NCBI GenBank assembly: GCA_022749755.1
Contig: CM040452.1
Coordinates: forward strand, 11,612,350 to 11,676,349
Direction: 5' to 3'
DNA: 64,000 nucleotides
Source: Azadirachta indica
Lineage: Eukaryota > Streptophyta > Magnoliopsida > Sapindales > Meliaceae
Positions 12,027 through 23,075 of the stretch are shown one piece after another (position 1 is the stretch's first letter; each line of letters opens with the position of its first letter). The notes under the pieces were generated by a model that searched no databases, had not been told where the DNA came from, and saw only the letters and a list, made by a program, of their open reading frames with translations. Made by a program: the position numbers and the translations under genes.

Positions 12027-12498
12027 ATGGGAAGGACCAAGTACGAAATGTGGACCTGTGTGAATATAAATGAGCAGTGTGCTCTTGGTGGTGTTCTCAT
12101 GAAGGACTTACGAAGAATGTATGCTAATAGAATGAAAGAGAAATTGGCAGGGACTATTATACATTATTCAAATACTGATCCAAGTCTGCGTACTCCTCAA
12201 GATGTGAAGGATGAGGCATTGATGGGTTTAAAGGTCTGCAACAAGAGAGTGAATCAGAATAAACTCGCGACACGACATTTACATTCTAATAAGGAGATTT
12301 CTAAATACTTATAGGACTGAAAGGCACTAGATGAGGAAGTTAAAAGAAAGTTTAGCAGGTGAGGCGAGTCCCGAAGGTGAGAAGAGTATGACTGGTGAGA
12401 CTAGTGAGAAGAAATCAATAATACCAGATTCTTTTCTTGCTAGGATAGAGGAACCTTTTGAGCCTATTGTTATCGAAGACACTTATGCAAAGTGGTAG
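12027..12498 (+). pseudogene. small reading frame before gag, element A (ORF0-like)
   Basis: From ATG 12,027 the frame reads MGRTKYEMWTCVNINEQC and stops at 12,312-12,314. A second frame, starting near 12,341 (MRKLKESLAGEASPEGEKS) and ending at TAG 12,496-12,498 (IEDTYAKW), continues it. Element B has the same two blocks at 37,247-37,695, joined through RTERRW, so originally this was probably one protein of about 155 residues. The region is kept in both copies although they diverge elsewhere. I recognise no known domain; it is basic with an acidic end. In both copies the ATG is preceded by an acceptor-like AGt, as is the gag ATG downstream, which suggests splicing. The function is unknown. 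Confidence 0.5.
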
Positions 12499-12748
12499 TG
12501 AGATGGCATAGGAAAGACAAACTAGATAATAACTAACCTTTTGTATGTATATAGTATTTTTGTATACACTTATATAGGGTAACTTAAGTTTTGTTATCTC
12601 TTGAGTATCCTTTGCTTGTTTTGTTATAAAGAATTATAAACTTTTATGGTTAATGTATAAGCAACTTTTGTTTTAATCGTGTTATTGGGATTTATTTATT
12701 TTACATTGCTTTATTTTGACTGTTACGACTTAAAATCTATTGTTCAGT

Positions 12749-13700
12749 ATGTCTGATAATAGAGAAAAAGAGGCATCTTATTCACAAAGGGGGGAAGAGT
12801 TTGGTGAGTTTTCCCAAACGATGAGAGAATTTGTTACTGCTATTTGTGGGTTCACTAGTAATTCACAGAACCAGAATAATAGTAATGAAGGTCAGAATAT
12901 ATCGACATTGAGTGAATTTAAGAAACTCAATCCTCTAACCTTTAACGGTAAGTTTAGTCCATTAATTGTTAAGGATTGGGTAGAATAAATTAACCAAATT
13001 TTAAACACTTTGCAAGCACCCAGAGAGATTTGGGTTAAACTGCAACATTCCAATTGGTTAAGCAAGCAAATCATTGGTGGAATATCGTTAAGATTATAAA
13101 GTAGGAGGAAGAATGGATGTGGGATGCTTTCAAAGAAGCCTGCGTAGGTAAATATTTTCCTGAGGTATTTCATGATGTCATGTTAGATGAATTCATTCAT
13201 CTAACTCAGGTAAGTATGTCAGTAGTACAATATGAAGCAAGGTTTGAAGCATTAACTCGGTTTGCTACTTCAATGATTTCAAGGAAAAAAGACAAAACTA
13301 AACGGTTTGCTTATAGTGTTGAATCTTCAAAACTATTCAGAAGTGGTTAAACGAGCTTTAATGATAGAGTAAGATAAGAAAGAGATTAAGCATATAGTGG
13401 AATCAAAGAAAAGAAGTTTTGACCAGAAGCTTCTTAAGTGGGGAAAGAAGAGACAAACGAAAAGTCAGTCTCCTATCTGTGTTAACTGAGATTCCCGCAA
13501 AATACCAGGTGTGTGTTTTAAGTGTGGGTAACAAGGTCATCATCGAAACATCTCTCTGCATTTAAGGTAGACATAAAACCAAACAACCAGTTATATCCAA
13601 GGAAGTACCCAAGACGACCATAGGTCCCGTACACCTTTAGGTGTATGTTTTAAATGTGAAGAACGTGGCCATTATTGAAATCGGTGTCGATGGCTGTTGC
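12749..13700 (+). pseudogene. gag of element A
   Basis: ATG 12,749 (MSDNREKEASYSQ) begins the gag. The capsid core follows: FKKLNPLTFNGKF, then a tryptophan-rich segment (NHWWN), then EEEWMWDAFKEACVGKYFP and MLDEFIHLTQVSMSVVQYEARFE across 13,110-13,265, typical of plant chromovirus gag. Two CCHC zinc knuckles sit near 13,512 and 13,643. The second is complete in spacing (CX2CX4HX4C) but holds a stop. The protein would form the particle and bind RNA. At least four stops and a frame change break it. The start matches that of element B at 37,947. Confidence 0.75.
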
Positions 13701-13929
13701 AGACACCGAGTCAGGTGACTAGTTTATATCAGGGGAATGCTTAGTCAGTAGCACAACAAAATCATTAAGATAGGTAGCTACAACAAAGAAATCATAAGCA
13801 GTCACCTCAGATATCCAAAGTATCATAAGGGCGAGGAAGACCTAAAGTTTAGGGTAAAGTTTATACCATTTATTAGGATGTAGATCGATTAGATCATACT
13901 ATAATAGAAGGTATTTTTCTCTTATTCAA

Positions 13930-14212
13930 TACTTGAGTTAGAATATTATTTGATTTTGGGGTTATGTATTCCTTTATTTCAGCAGAACTTGTATATTTTT
14001 TGGGTATGGAGATTGAACCTTTAGAATATGAGTTGTTAGTTGAAACACCTATTAGAGGTAGAATGAATTTAAATAGAATATGTTATAACTATGAAATTGA
14101 TATAGGTGGTTGTAAGGTCACATTTGGGGTAGTTGTGATGAAAATAGTGTATTACGATGTGATATTGGGTATGAATTGGTTATCATCTTTTCATGCTACT
14201 ACAGATTGTTAA
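13930..14212 (+). pseudogene. aspartic protease of element A
   Basis: The segment reads VRILFDFGVMYSFISAELV, then a block ending VVMKIVYYDVILGMNWL. Plant gypsy proteases carry LFDSGATHSFIS and DVILGMDWL at these places. The catalytic Asp is kept, but Ser-Gly-Ala has become Phe-Gly-Val, so activity is unlikely. A stop at about 14,210 separates it from the RT. Confidence 0.65.
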
Positions 14213-14379
14213 AGAAAAATGGTAACTATTAATCTCTCTAATGGTGAAAGGTTTCATATCTTTGGAGGTATAAGGAATAATCATCATTGTACCTATATTA
14301 GATATAAATGAATATCAAGTCTATTTAAGATGGATGGTGAGTGTGATGAGTTATGATGCTAGTGATTTAGTAACTCAGA

Positions 14380-15720
14380 CTGTTCCAATAATTGATAAGT
14401 TTTAAGATATATTTCCTGATGATTTACCCAGTATATCCCTTCAAAGAGAAGTAGAATTTACTATTGAGATGTATTATGATATTTCACCAATTTTAGTAAC
14501 CCCTCATAGGATGACACTAACTGAATTATAGGAGTAAAAGATTTAGTTGCAGAAGTTACTAGATAAAGGGTTTATTTGACCTAATACTTCTCCTTGGGAA
14601 GCACTAGTTTTATTTGCTAAAAAGAATGATGGAAGTTTGAGGTTGTGTGTGGATTGTAGACAATTAAATCGGGTGACAATAAAGAATGAATATCTTTTAC
14701 CTAGAATTAATGACTTATTTGATCAGCTACATGGTTCTAAATACTTTTTGAAAATTGATCTACGATCTGGTTACCACTAATTGAGAGTTAGAGATAAAGA
14801 TATCCTAAAGATTGCTTTTCGTACTAGATATAGACATTTTGAGTTTATAGTGATGCCATTTGGTTTAATCAATGTTGTTGCAGCATTTATGGATCTGATG
14901 TATAACATTTTTCACCCCTACCTTGATTAGTTTGTGGGGTGTTTGTCGGCGATATTTTAAATATTTTAAGTCAGAGGAGGAGTATGAGCAACACTTGCGT
15001 ATTACTTTGTGAATGTTGAAGGAGCATCATTCGAAACAGAGTAAATATGAGTTTTGAATGACTGAGATTAAATTTCTTGGATATGTGGTGTTAAACGAAG
15101 GTATTTTTGTAGATCCTACTAAGGTGGAGACAATGCTTAGCTGAGATAAGCCGAAAAATGTGTCAAAGATTAAAAGTTTACTAGGTCTAGTAGGATATTA
15201 CCGTAGATTTATGAAAGATTTCTCTCGAATAACTACACTTTTGACTTAATTAAGTAGAAAATAGGTGACATTTGAGTGGAGTGATGAATGTCAGCAAGCT
15301 TTTGTAAAGTTGAAAAATCGTTTGACCTCAGCTCTAGTTTTAATTATTCCTGAATAGGCTGTAAGATACATAGTTTATTGTGATGCTTTACGTGTGGGTC
15401 TTGGTTTTATTTTAATGCAGTCAGAGAAAGTAGTGGTATATGGTTCACGCCAACTGAAGGCTTATGAGCATAACTATCCTACACATGACTTAGAACTTGC
15501 TGCCATTATATTTGCATTAAAGATATGGAGACATTATTTGTACAGTGAGAAATTTGAAGTATTCTTAGATCATAAAAATTTTCGATATCTTTTTATCAAG
15601 AAAGGTCTTAATTTAAGGTAGATAAGGTGGATAGAGTACTTAGAGTATTATGATTTCATCTTAAATTATCATCCAAGTAAGGCTAATGTAGTAACAGATA
15701 CTTTGAGTAGGAAATCTCAA
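14380..15720 (+). pseudogene. reverse transcriptase and RNase H of element A
   Basis: RT motifs run from [19 protein letters not shown] (about 14,640) through [11 protein letters not shown] and [19 protein letters not shown]. The YxDD region near 14,935-14,980 is frame-shifted and its DD is lost, unlike element B, which keeps FADD. Connection and RNase H follow: [54 protein letters not shown]. In the RNase H the Glu (DLELAA) and the Asp (FLDHKN) are visible. Many in-frame stops show that it is not functional. Confidence 0.75.
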
Positions 15721-15949
15721 GGTATGTTGGCAAGATTTTCCTATCGTAGGTGGAAGATGTTTAATGATATAGAAGATTTTAATTTGAAGATTAATGAGTC
15801 AAGAAGCTAACCCTTCTTATTCAACCTAATAGTCTAACCTACCATTTTTCAAAAGGTGATTACTACTTAACAATGTGATCCTGAAGGTAAGTCAGTATGA
15901 GCCAAGTTAGAGAATTGTGAGGCCATGGAAAGGTGCTTTATAGATTCGT

Positions 15950-16850
15950 GCAGTGATTTAAGGTTTGCTGGTAAATTTTTTGTACCATTAGATGAATCTT
16001 TTAGAAAAGATGTGCTTAATAAGGCTTATAAGTCTAAATTTACCATACACATTGGTAGTACAAAGATGTATCAAAACCTGCGTAAATGTTTCTGTTGAAT
16101 GGGATAAACGTGGGGGAATTTGTGGCTAAGTGTTTGACATGCCAATAGGTGAAAGTAGAACATAAAAAACCACCAGGGTTACTCTCATCTCTTTCAATGG
16201 CTGAATGGAAATGGGAACGTGTAACTATGGATTTTCTGAGAAGGCTACCCAAAACTTGAAAGAATCATGAAAATGTATGGGTAATTGTGGACAGATTAAC
16301 AAAATCTGCTTACTTTTTACCTGTCAAATCTACTGATTCTCTAAAATTTTTGAGTAAATTGTATGTTTAGAAGATAGTAAGATTGCATGGGGTGTCTTTA
16401 TCAATTGTATCTGGTAGAAATATAAGATTTACATTGCAATTTTGCAGAAGTTTGCAAAAAACTATAGGCACTAAGTTGAATTTTAGTCCATTTTATCATC
16501 CTCAGATAGATAGTCAGTCCAAGAAAATTATCCAAATATTAAAGGATATGCTTAGATCTTGTGTTTTAGATTTTCAAGGCTCTTGGACTGAGCATTTACC
16601 TTTAATGAAATTTTCTTACAACAATAGCTATCAGACTAGTCTTGAAATGGCTCCTTTTAAGGCATTGTATGGTAAACAATGTGGATCTCCTATTTTTTGG
16701 GCAGAGATTGGTGAGACATCAATTATGGGACTTGAATTGGTAAGAGAAATTTATGAGAAAGTAAAGTTGATTAGACAACAACTTCTTGCAGCTCAAAGTC
16801 ATCAGAAGAGTTACACAGATCACAGATGGTGACCATTGGAATTTGAAGTG
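15950..16850 (+). pseudogene. integrase of element A
   Basis: A zinc-binding HHCC region is recognisable (CLTCQ near 16,135). The core follows: WVIVDRLTKSAYFLPV, then HGVSLSIVSGRNIRFT where SDRD is expected, then HPQIDSQSKKIIQILKDML where the family has an E in place of the first K. Two of the three DDE residues therefore look lost. The open stretch 16,383-16,832 (149 codons) covers the second half and ends SHQKSYTDHRW. The GPF/Y-like tail continues to about 17,000 with stops. Confidence 0.75.
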
Positions 16851-17059
16851 GGTGATCATATTTTCCTAAAGGACAAATCTCATACCGGAATAGCCAAGTT
16901 CGAGAAGAGTGAGAAGCTTGTTTCAAGGTTTATTTGTCCTTTTGAAATTTTGAAATGAGTTGGTCAAGTATTTTATAGATTAGCTTCACCTCCTCAGCCA
17001 TCACAAATCCACGATATTTTTCATGTCTCAATGCGTACAAAGTACCAGTCAGATCCTTC

Positions 17060-17270
17060 ACATGTCTTAGAATAGAAAGACCTTACATTGAATTAGGACG
17101 TTTCTTATGAAGAGAAGCTTATTCAAATCCTGATCATAAAAAACAAGTTCTTCACAAAAAGATTATCTAATTGATGAAGGTTTTGTGGCAACTTCATGGA
17201 ATAAAGGAAGCTATATAAGAACTTGAAGACCAAATGTGATCTCAATGTCCAGAGCTATTTTCATCGAATA
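17060..17270 (+). pseudogene. chromodomain-like C-terminus of element A pol
   Basis: After the integrase the frames give VSYEEKLIQIL and, further on, fragments of the VKVLWQ-HG-EEATWELE type. This matches the C-terminal chromodomain-like segment of plant chromoviruses, which steers integration to chromatin. Element B preserves it better near 42,330-42,480. Confidence 0.5.
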
Positions 17271-17298
17271 CTTACAATTTTGAAGTTGAAATTTTCTT

Positions 17299-17310
17299 AA
17301 GGTGGGGAGA
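17299..17310 (+). other. polypurine tract of element A
   Basis: AAGGTGGGGAGA stands two bases before the right LTR, the usual place and composition for a plus-strand primer. Confidence 0.75.
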
Positions 17311-17312
17311 AT

Positions 17313-19024
17313 TGTAATACTTAGATTTTTTTGATCAATGCATATATACAAACATTAGAAAAAAAAAAAAAAGAATGTTCATTTGGAATATATTACTTGA
17401 TTATGGATGGATAAGTTTATATTTTATAAGGAAAGGATTATTGGTAATAAGATTTTATTGTGAACAAAGGTGGAAAATATAGAGTTCAAGGATTTGAATA
17501 GAATTGAGAGTCAAAATATTTCTTTTCAATTTGCCTAATCGGTTGGAAAAAAAAAAATGAATGAAAGGACGAGAAGGCATGTGGCAATGTGTTGGCCCAA
17601 TAAAAGAAAATCAAGTGTTGAATGGTGAAGGAATAGTGAGACGGTGGGTGTTTTGTATAAATCTAAGCCTTGCTTTTGCCTACTACAAAAGGAAAATTGA
17701 AAGCCAAAGTTTTGAACCCAGGAGAAGAGGAGAAAAAAAGAAAGAAGGTTTGGTTTGAATTTATATTTTTAGATGATTGATTTTGATTTTAAAAATTAGT
17801 AAATTATATAATTTAGTTGTAGCAATTTAAATTATTAGTGTATATATATGTGTATAAATACATATATATATATTTTTAGATGATTAAGTTTGGATAATTA
17901 TTTATTATTATTTGTTAATTAATATTAAGAGATGATTGGAAGGAGGAGGAGAAATCAACAAAAACATAGAATTGTCACACGTTTAGTAGACAGGTATTTA
18001 TATGCATTTGATGGATTTTGGTTTTAAAATTGAAAAGTAAGATATTTTATTACAGATAATGTTTTAATAAATATGTATGAAAATTTTGAATCATCATGTG
18101 TTGATCTAATTAATTATTTTTCGAATCGGATTTAAATAGTAATTTTCATATAAATGTTAAGTTTACAAATACAGTGAGAAAATTGTAGCAACACGTATTA
18201 TATTTTTATAAATGTATGATTTGTATGGAAATGTTGTGAAATAACTTGCTTAATGATAATATAATGGCGATGGTTATTGCTGTGATATGGCACCAGTGTT
18301 TGGGGCGATAGTCCCTAAGAATAATGGCCCTAAAGGTCGTTTCGGTTGGAGCGAGGGTTCTTGGGAATAATGCCCCTAAAGACCGTTTTTGATGGGATGA
18401 CGATCTTTGGGAATAATGCCCTAAAGTATGTATGGCCAGTTTTTAGGGTGACACTCTTTCAAAATAATGCCTGTAAAGTACGTAACCGCAAAATTTATGA
18501 ATTTTTTTTTAAATAATGGAATTAATGTGTTTTATATTGTTTACATAAATACTGAAATTGAAAATTTGACTTGATATTCTATTACACTCTTTGTTGGAAA
18601 TTAAGAAGTGCTGTTATGTTCAAAATTTTTTTATTGCAAATTTTAAAACTACCTTTGTGTATAAATGTTTACTATATATTAACTCATTCCTATTTTTCAG
18701 GTTAGATAATGTAGGAGATTTTTGTAAGTAAAGACAAAGTGGTATTCTAAGACTAAGATTTTGCTACTTTTGAAACTATATATAATTATAGGTGTAGTAG
18801 TTTATAATATATACTTTTGATGTAAATTCCATGTTTGTACCTGAAATTTTAGAAATTATGGAATCGGTTGTATTTTGTTAAGTAATGAAATGAAATAGTT
18901 AGTGTTGAATTTTTATTGAAAATGTTTATAGTGAAATTTTAAAGTTTACAATTTTACATATTTGGCGTATACTACATTATAGCGGAAATTCTATTGAAAT
19001 TTCTTGGAAATTAAAGATGTTACA
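17313..19024 (+). repeat. 3' LTR of element A
   Basis: The LTR starts TGTAATAC and ends GATGTTACA, and is alignable with 10,193-11,882 along its whole length. The tandem repeat block is at about 18,301-18,480. AGGTC follows at 19,025-19,029. Confidence 0.9.
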
Positions 19025-20766
19025 AGGTCTAAGTAAATACCCGTAATCTTAATGAAATGCACATTTTCTTTCTCTGTTATGGGTATTTGAAGCTAATCTC
19101 AAAGGACGTGGCCTAGGCAATAAACCCAAATCTTTAATCTCTTCATAGATTTCTGATAAGAATGTGTTCAGCTCAATAAACCTTTTTTTATCCTGTAGCT
19201 AAGCAACTCTTATTATGCCTTCACTGGGTAAGAGAGGTAATTCTTTAAACTGCTGAGTTCTTCTTTCATGGCTTAGTCTCTGTGCAATTCTTCTTCCCCT
19301 TCTATCCTTAAGTTTTGAATTTTGCCCTTTGTCCTTAGAACCTTCCAATCTTTCTTCTTTCTTCTTCAACAACATGCAATCTTCGATTTCAATCTTATCA
19401 AATATCACTTTTTTTACGTGCTCATATATGGTCACAACTTGTTTCTGGACTGCAAACCACCCATGTCCATTTGTAAACCTTTCTTAAGACCTTCTAATGC
19501 CAACGAATGAGTAAATGCTCCTACTTTCATAACTTCTTCATGATACCTTTTAATGAAACTTTTCAAAGTTTCCTTCTTTTCTTGCTTCAATGATAATCAC
19601 AAATTAGGATTTTTTGTTGTAGTTATTGCTTCCCTGAATTCATTGACGAATTGCTCACAGAGTTAATTAAAACTCTTTACACTATTTGGCTTTTGATTCT
19701 TATACCACCTCCTTGCTTGTTCCTCTAAAGTGAAGGAAAATAGGTGACACATTTATAACTTCATTAAACATTAAATCATCATCATCTCCCTGAAGAAATC
19801 GATGTACAACATCGGGTCCATTTTTACTGTATATGGTGTGATTTACAACATTTTGAACTTTTGAGGCAACACTAAATCTTGGATTTGCTTGAAAAATAAA
19901 GACTTCAATGAGAATGTTAATCCTTCTAATTGATTTCCATTCTATTGCTGATCTCTTTTTCTCTAAGCTTATAACTCTTTTATAAGCTTCTAAATTTTTT
20001 CTTCCACCTTTTTTTTGCTCACCACCTAATCAGTTACAGTTTAGCCACATTTTGCGTTTTTTCCATAACAGTTTTTCCTTATCCTTTTTGTGCTTTTGAT
20101 TCAAGTAAGTTCTTATGTCCATTAAACTCACATTGTTCTTTGTTTGCTCTAATCTTGGCTGCGTTGATCATCCGATGGCCTCTACTCTGGTTCCTTCTGA
20201 ATCTGTGACAATTCTTCTTCATCCTAGCCTTCACGCACTAGTTCTTGAACTCAAGCTTTATCGTTTTGACAAATGTATACCTTTTGGTAATTTTTTTGCT
20301 CTTAAGACCTACTTCCTCCAAACCTACCTTGTTGGGGCAATTTCGTACATTGAGCCTCTTAGAGAGTAATACTTTCTTCATTCTCTGAAAACTCCAAAAT
20401 TTCTAGAATTTGTTTGCTTGCTAATCCTTCTCAAATTATCCTCTTGACGCTTTGAACTTCTTTCTCAAAGGTCCCCGTCTTGTTTTCTAATGCTTTCACC
20501 TGTTTATCTTTCTTCACGTTCCACCATTTACTTTCTTGCAACCTTCCTGTGATTTGTGCTAGATTTGCTTCTCTAATTTGAATTATTGTCTATCCTTGAG
20601 ATTGTTGCAATAAGGTTAGTTGGGAATTCAAATCTGAGGAATTTCCTTGTGGGTCCTTTCTGTTGGATGCCTCTTGCTTGCTGCCATTGTTGTTTCTTTT
20701 AGTAATTGGGAATGCTTGGCTTTTTGAACGTTTCCCACATACGGCATCAGATTTGATACCAAAATT
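19025..20766 (-). pseudogene. gag of the Tat element (N-terminal part) and leader
   Basis: Minus-strand frames give gag fragments. One, near 19,500-19,600, contains ETLKSFIKRYHEEVMKVGAF. Then come GLQMDMGGLQSRNK and YEHVKKVIFDKIEIEDCMLL (near 19,385-19,430), and later LGLLPRPRPLRLASNTHN near 19,080-19,130. The KSFIKRYHEEV and cysteine-poor tail fit Tat gag. The N-terminal part (MAASK..., near 20,690) begins soon after the 5' LTR. A primer site candidate TTGGTATCAAATCTGATGCC lies at 20,743-20,762 on the minus strand. Frameshifts occur about every 100-200 bases. Element A interrupts the gag tail; it resumes at 10,192. Confidence 0.65.
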
Positions 20767-21710
20767 TGTCACTTCTATACCCAATACTAGAATGTGCATA
20801 TTTTGCTCACGGATTATGTAATTCTTTCTTTCAAAACTTGAATTCACTTGCAAAATAGAACAATGATAAAAGGGACCCAGATTTTTTGGCGAAAACCCTC
20901 CGATGCTTAAATTAGTTTTCGAGTTTTCTTGCATAAGTAAAGTTTTGTATGTATTTTGGCAGAATTTCAGTACTTTTTATAAGAACTACACACCTTTTTC
21001 CTTTACCTTACTTTTATTTATAGGAAAAATATCTATTACCCCCCTGCTTTTTCAGCTAATGCCCTTTTACCCTCTTATATTTTATCTAATACTCCATCAT
21101 CCCTCCTGATTTTTTTTTTTTCGATTTTACCCTTCAATTCAATTAATTTACAAATGGTAAAATTGAAAATATTAGAAATACTAAAGGGCAAAATCAAAAT
21201 TCAGGGAGGTAATGGGATATTACAAAAAATATAAGGAAGTAATGAGACATTAACTGAAAAAGCAGAGGGGTAATGGACATTCACCCACAGTTATATTGAA
21301 TTTATAACTGAAGATTCTAGTTAAATCCTAATAATTATCCAATTATAGACAATTATTAGTTTGACTCTCATGAGAGTTATAATTATGGATTTATTCTCTT
21401 TGTAATCTCTGCTTGAGCTAAGCAAATTCCCTCACACAACACCTGATTTGATCCCAAACTAAAGGGAAATATTGTTTTGATAAAGTTTTCACCCAACAGT
21501 CACATTATTAGTAAAACACAAAACTTTAACTATCTCTATAACTGCACAAGCAAGCCATTTGTTGACTTGATAAACAATTATAATTCTTCGTTTACTTTCC
21601 CTACTAGTCCGGGTTGAGTTTCATCTGATCTCATCATGATAATTGATCTGACCAAAATCCATCTAAACAGAAAGTTGACTTTTTCTTAGGTCCAGGTCAC
21701 TCTCTTAACA
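20767..21710 (-). repeat. 5' LTR of the Tat element
   Basis: The LTR runs from TGTCACTTC to CTTAACA (TGT...ACA ends), 944 bp. Its right third matches 1-277. The left boundary follows from the primer-site-like TGGTATCAAATCTGATGCC just inside, so it is inferred rather than read from a second copy. A foldback insertion sits in the middle. Confidence 0.7.
21020..21300. mobile_element. MITE-like foldback element inside the 5' LTR
   Basis: The two arms, 21,030-21,140 and 21,185-21,290, are inverted copies of each other, sharing for example ctgctttttcag on one strand and ctgaaaaagcag on the other. A loop of about 45 bases lies between them. No coding sequence is present. The structure is that of a miniature inverted-repeat element, about 275 bp. 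Confidence 0.65.
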
Positions 21711-23075
21711 CTAGTTAATTATGATTTTAATTTTTTTAGTAAATAAATTAATAAAATAGAAATATTTTTAAAAAATATTAAATTATTCAGACATTTATTA
21801 ATTCAGATTTAAGACAAAATTTTTAATTTAATTATTTATAGATTTTTTTAACAAATATTCAAATATAAATTAAAAAAAAAACAAAGAATTATTAGATATT
21901 TTAATAATTATGTTCATACTTTAGCAAGAAAAACAAAACAATCCCATAGTATATAAAATACACCATATTAAATATAATTTATAATATTAAAAAAAAAAAA
22001 GCACACCATGTAAAAGTTTCAAAATATGGCCTTGTACCTGGGCCTTAGCTTAACCCATAAGCATTAATGAGAATCCCTGCACATGCATCAATTCCTTGGA
22101 GTTTCTATGTAAAAATATGGGATGGTATGTGAATAGGTTCTGAATTGAGGCAACTTAAATTTCCTTGAGAGTAGTACAAGATCCTAGATTTCTTACAACA
22201 AAAGAGATTAGGGCTAATACAAAAAGTTATCAAAAGATAACCCAACTTAGTTGGCATTACAAATCCAAGCATCAAAATTTATTTCTTCCACCTTTATTTT
22301 AAGGGTTAGCTTATGATCGCTAAGATGAATAGAAGAGAAAACTAAAGATAGAAAAAATAAAAAGAGAGTAGAGAAATTGATATATTATAGACAAATAGCA
22401 AAAGAGTAGCACATAATCTTGCTCATTTCCTTTCAAATGCCAAGAAAAGTAGTATGTAATTCTTTTTCCCTCTTAGCTTCCACGAGAAACCAAGTCAAAA
22501 TGTTGATGTGAGATATTGAGATTTCATTAGATGATCAACTTGATCCTTTTGTTTGTGAAAGGAATGAAGGATAAAGAAAAGGAGAAAAGAAAAAGAGACA
22601 GTTGTTTCTTTGCACTTTCCTATTTGTTGTTTGAACTAACTATTTTTTTATGCCTAAGACATAATTAATTGCGTAAAATGTTTTAAAATCTCGTTGGTGT
22701 AATATTAAAATTTATTAAGAATTTTTTGACATCAAGATAACTTTGAAGCCATAATTGTTATGGAACAAAAGAATCATATTAAATATTAACAAAAAGAAAA
22801 TATGTCGGTCACCTATGTAGTGTTATAGAAAGAAAGAAATCAAATCAATTATTAATTAAAAAATGGGTCATTAGTAAAGTTAATATTATCAAATTAGTTG
22901 TAGCTTTACTTTTAACGTATAACGAAAATACTACGATATTAAATAAAGCCTAAATTAATGTCAAGATCACGCTTTAATTGTGATAACAGAATAAATTGAC
23001 GGAAATAGAATAAAAGTTTGGTCAAATAACTAATTTTTACAAAAAATAATTAAAAATAAGAAAACCTTTTATTTA
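21711..23075. other. intergenic, AT-rich
   Basis: No supported gene is present. The sequence is low-complexity A/T runs with short stop-rich frames on all strands. Sequence at 22,020-22,120 is a little richer in G+C but shows no coding signature. Confidence 0.5.

Larger units (their letters stand above)
10193..19024 (+). mobile_element. gypsy element A (chromovirus type), nested in the Tat gag
   Basis: The element is complete in outline: two 1.7-kb LTRs, a tRNA-Met-like primer site, an extra small reading frame, gag with two zinc knuckles, protease, RT, RNase H, integrase, a chromodomain-like tail and a polypurine tract before the right LTR. It is flanked by a perfect 5-bp TSD, AGGTC. Protein order and the C-terminal chromodomain-like segment point to a plant chromovirus (Tekay/Del-like). 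The reading frames are full of stops, and the LTRs differ by roughly one base in ten by eye, so the insertion is old. It is the same family as element B at 35,344. Confidence 0.9.
1..21710 (-). mobile_element. Tat-type Ty3/gypsy LTR retrotransposon, truncated by window edge, with nested insertion
   Basis: The sequence at 1-277 is repeated directly at about 21,442-21,710, marking two LTRs. Between them, on the minus strand, come gag (about 20,740-19,030, resumed at 10,192), protease, reverse transcriptase, RNase H, a second RNase H and integrase, ending near 6,190. The order gag-PR-RT-RH-INT places it in Ty3/gypsy. A second RNase H between the first and the integrase, and a long extra region before the 3' LTR, are hallmarks of the plant Tat lineage (Ogre, Retand and relatives). 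Without nested element A (8.8 kb), and allowing for the missing part of the 3' LTR, it would be about 13.5 kb. Every domain carries stops or frameshifts, so the copy is dead. The left end lies outside the window, so its TSD cannot be checked. Confidence 0.85.

Noticed and set aside
12892..13173. Minus-strand frame of 93 codons within element A
   Set aside because: It lies over the plus-strand gag, whose capsid motifs are clear, and has no family resemblance.
20115..20369. Plus-strand frame of 84 codons in the Tat gag region
   Set aside because: It is antisense to gag fragments, with no recognisable motif and no link to the antisense frame at 1,523-4,204.
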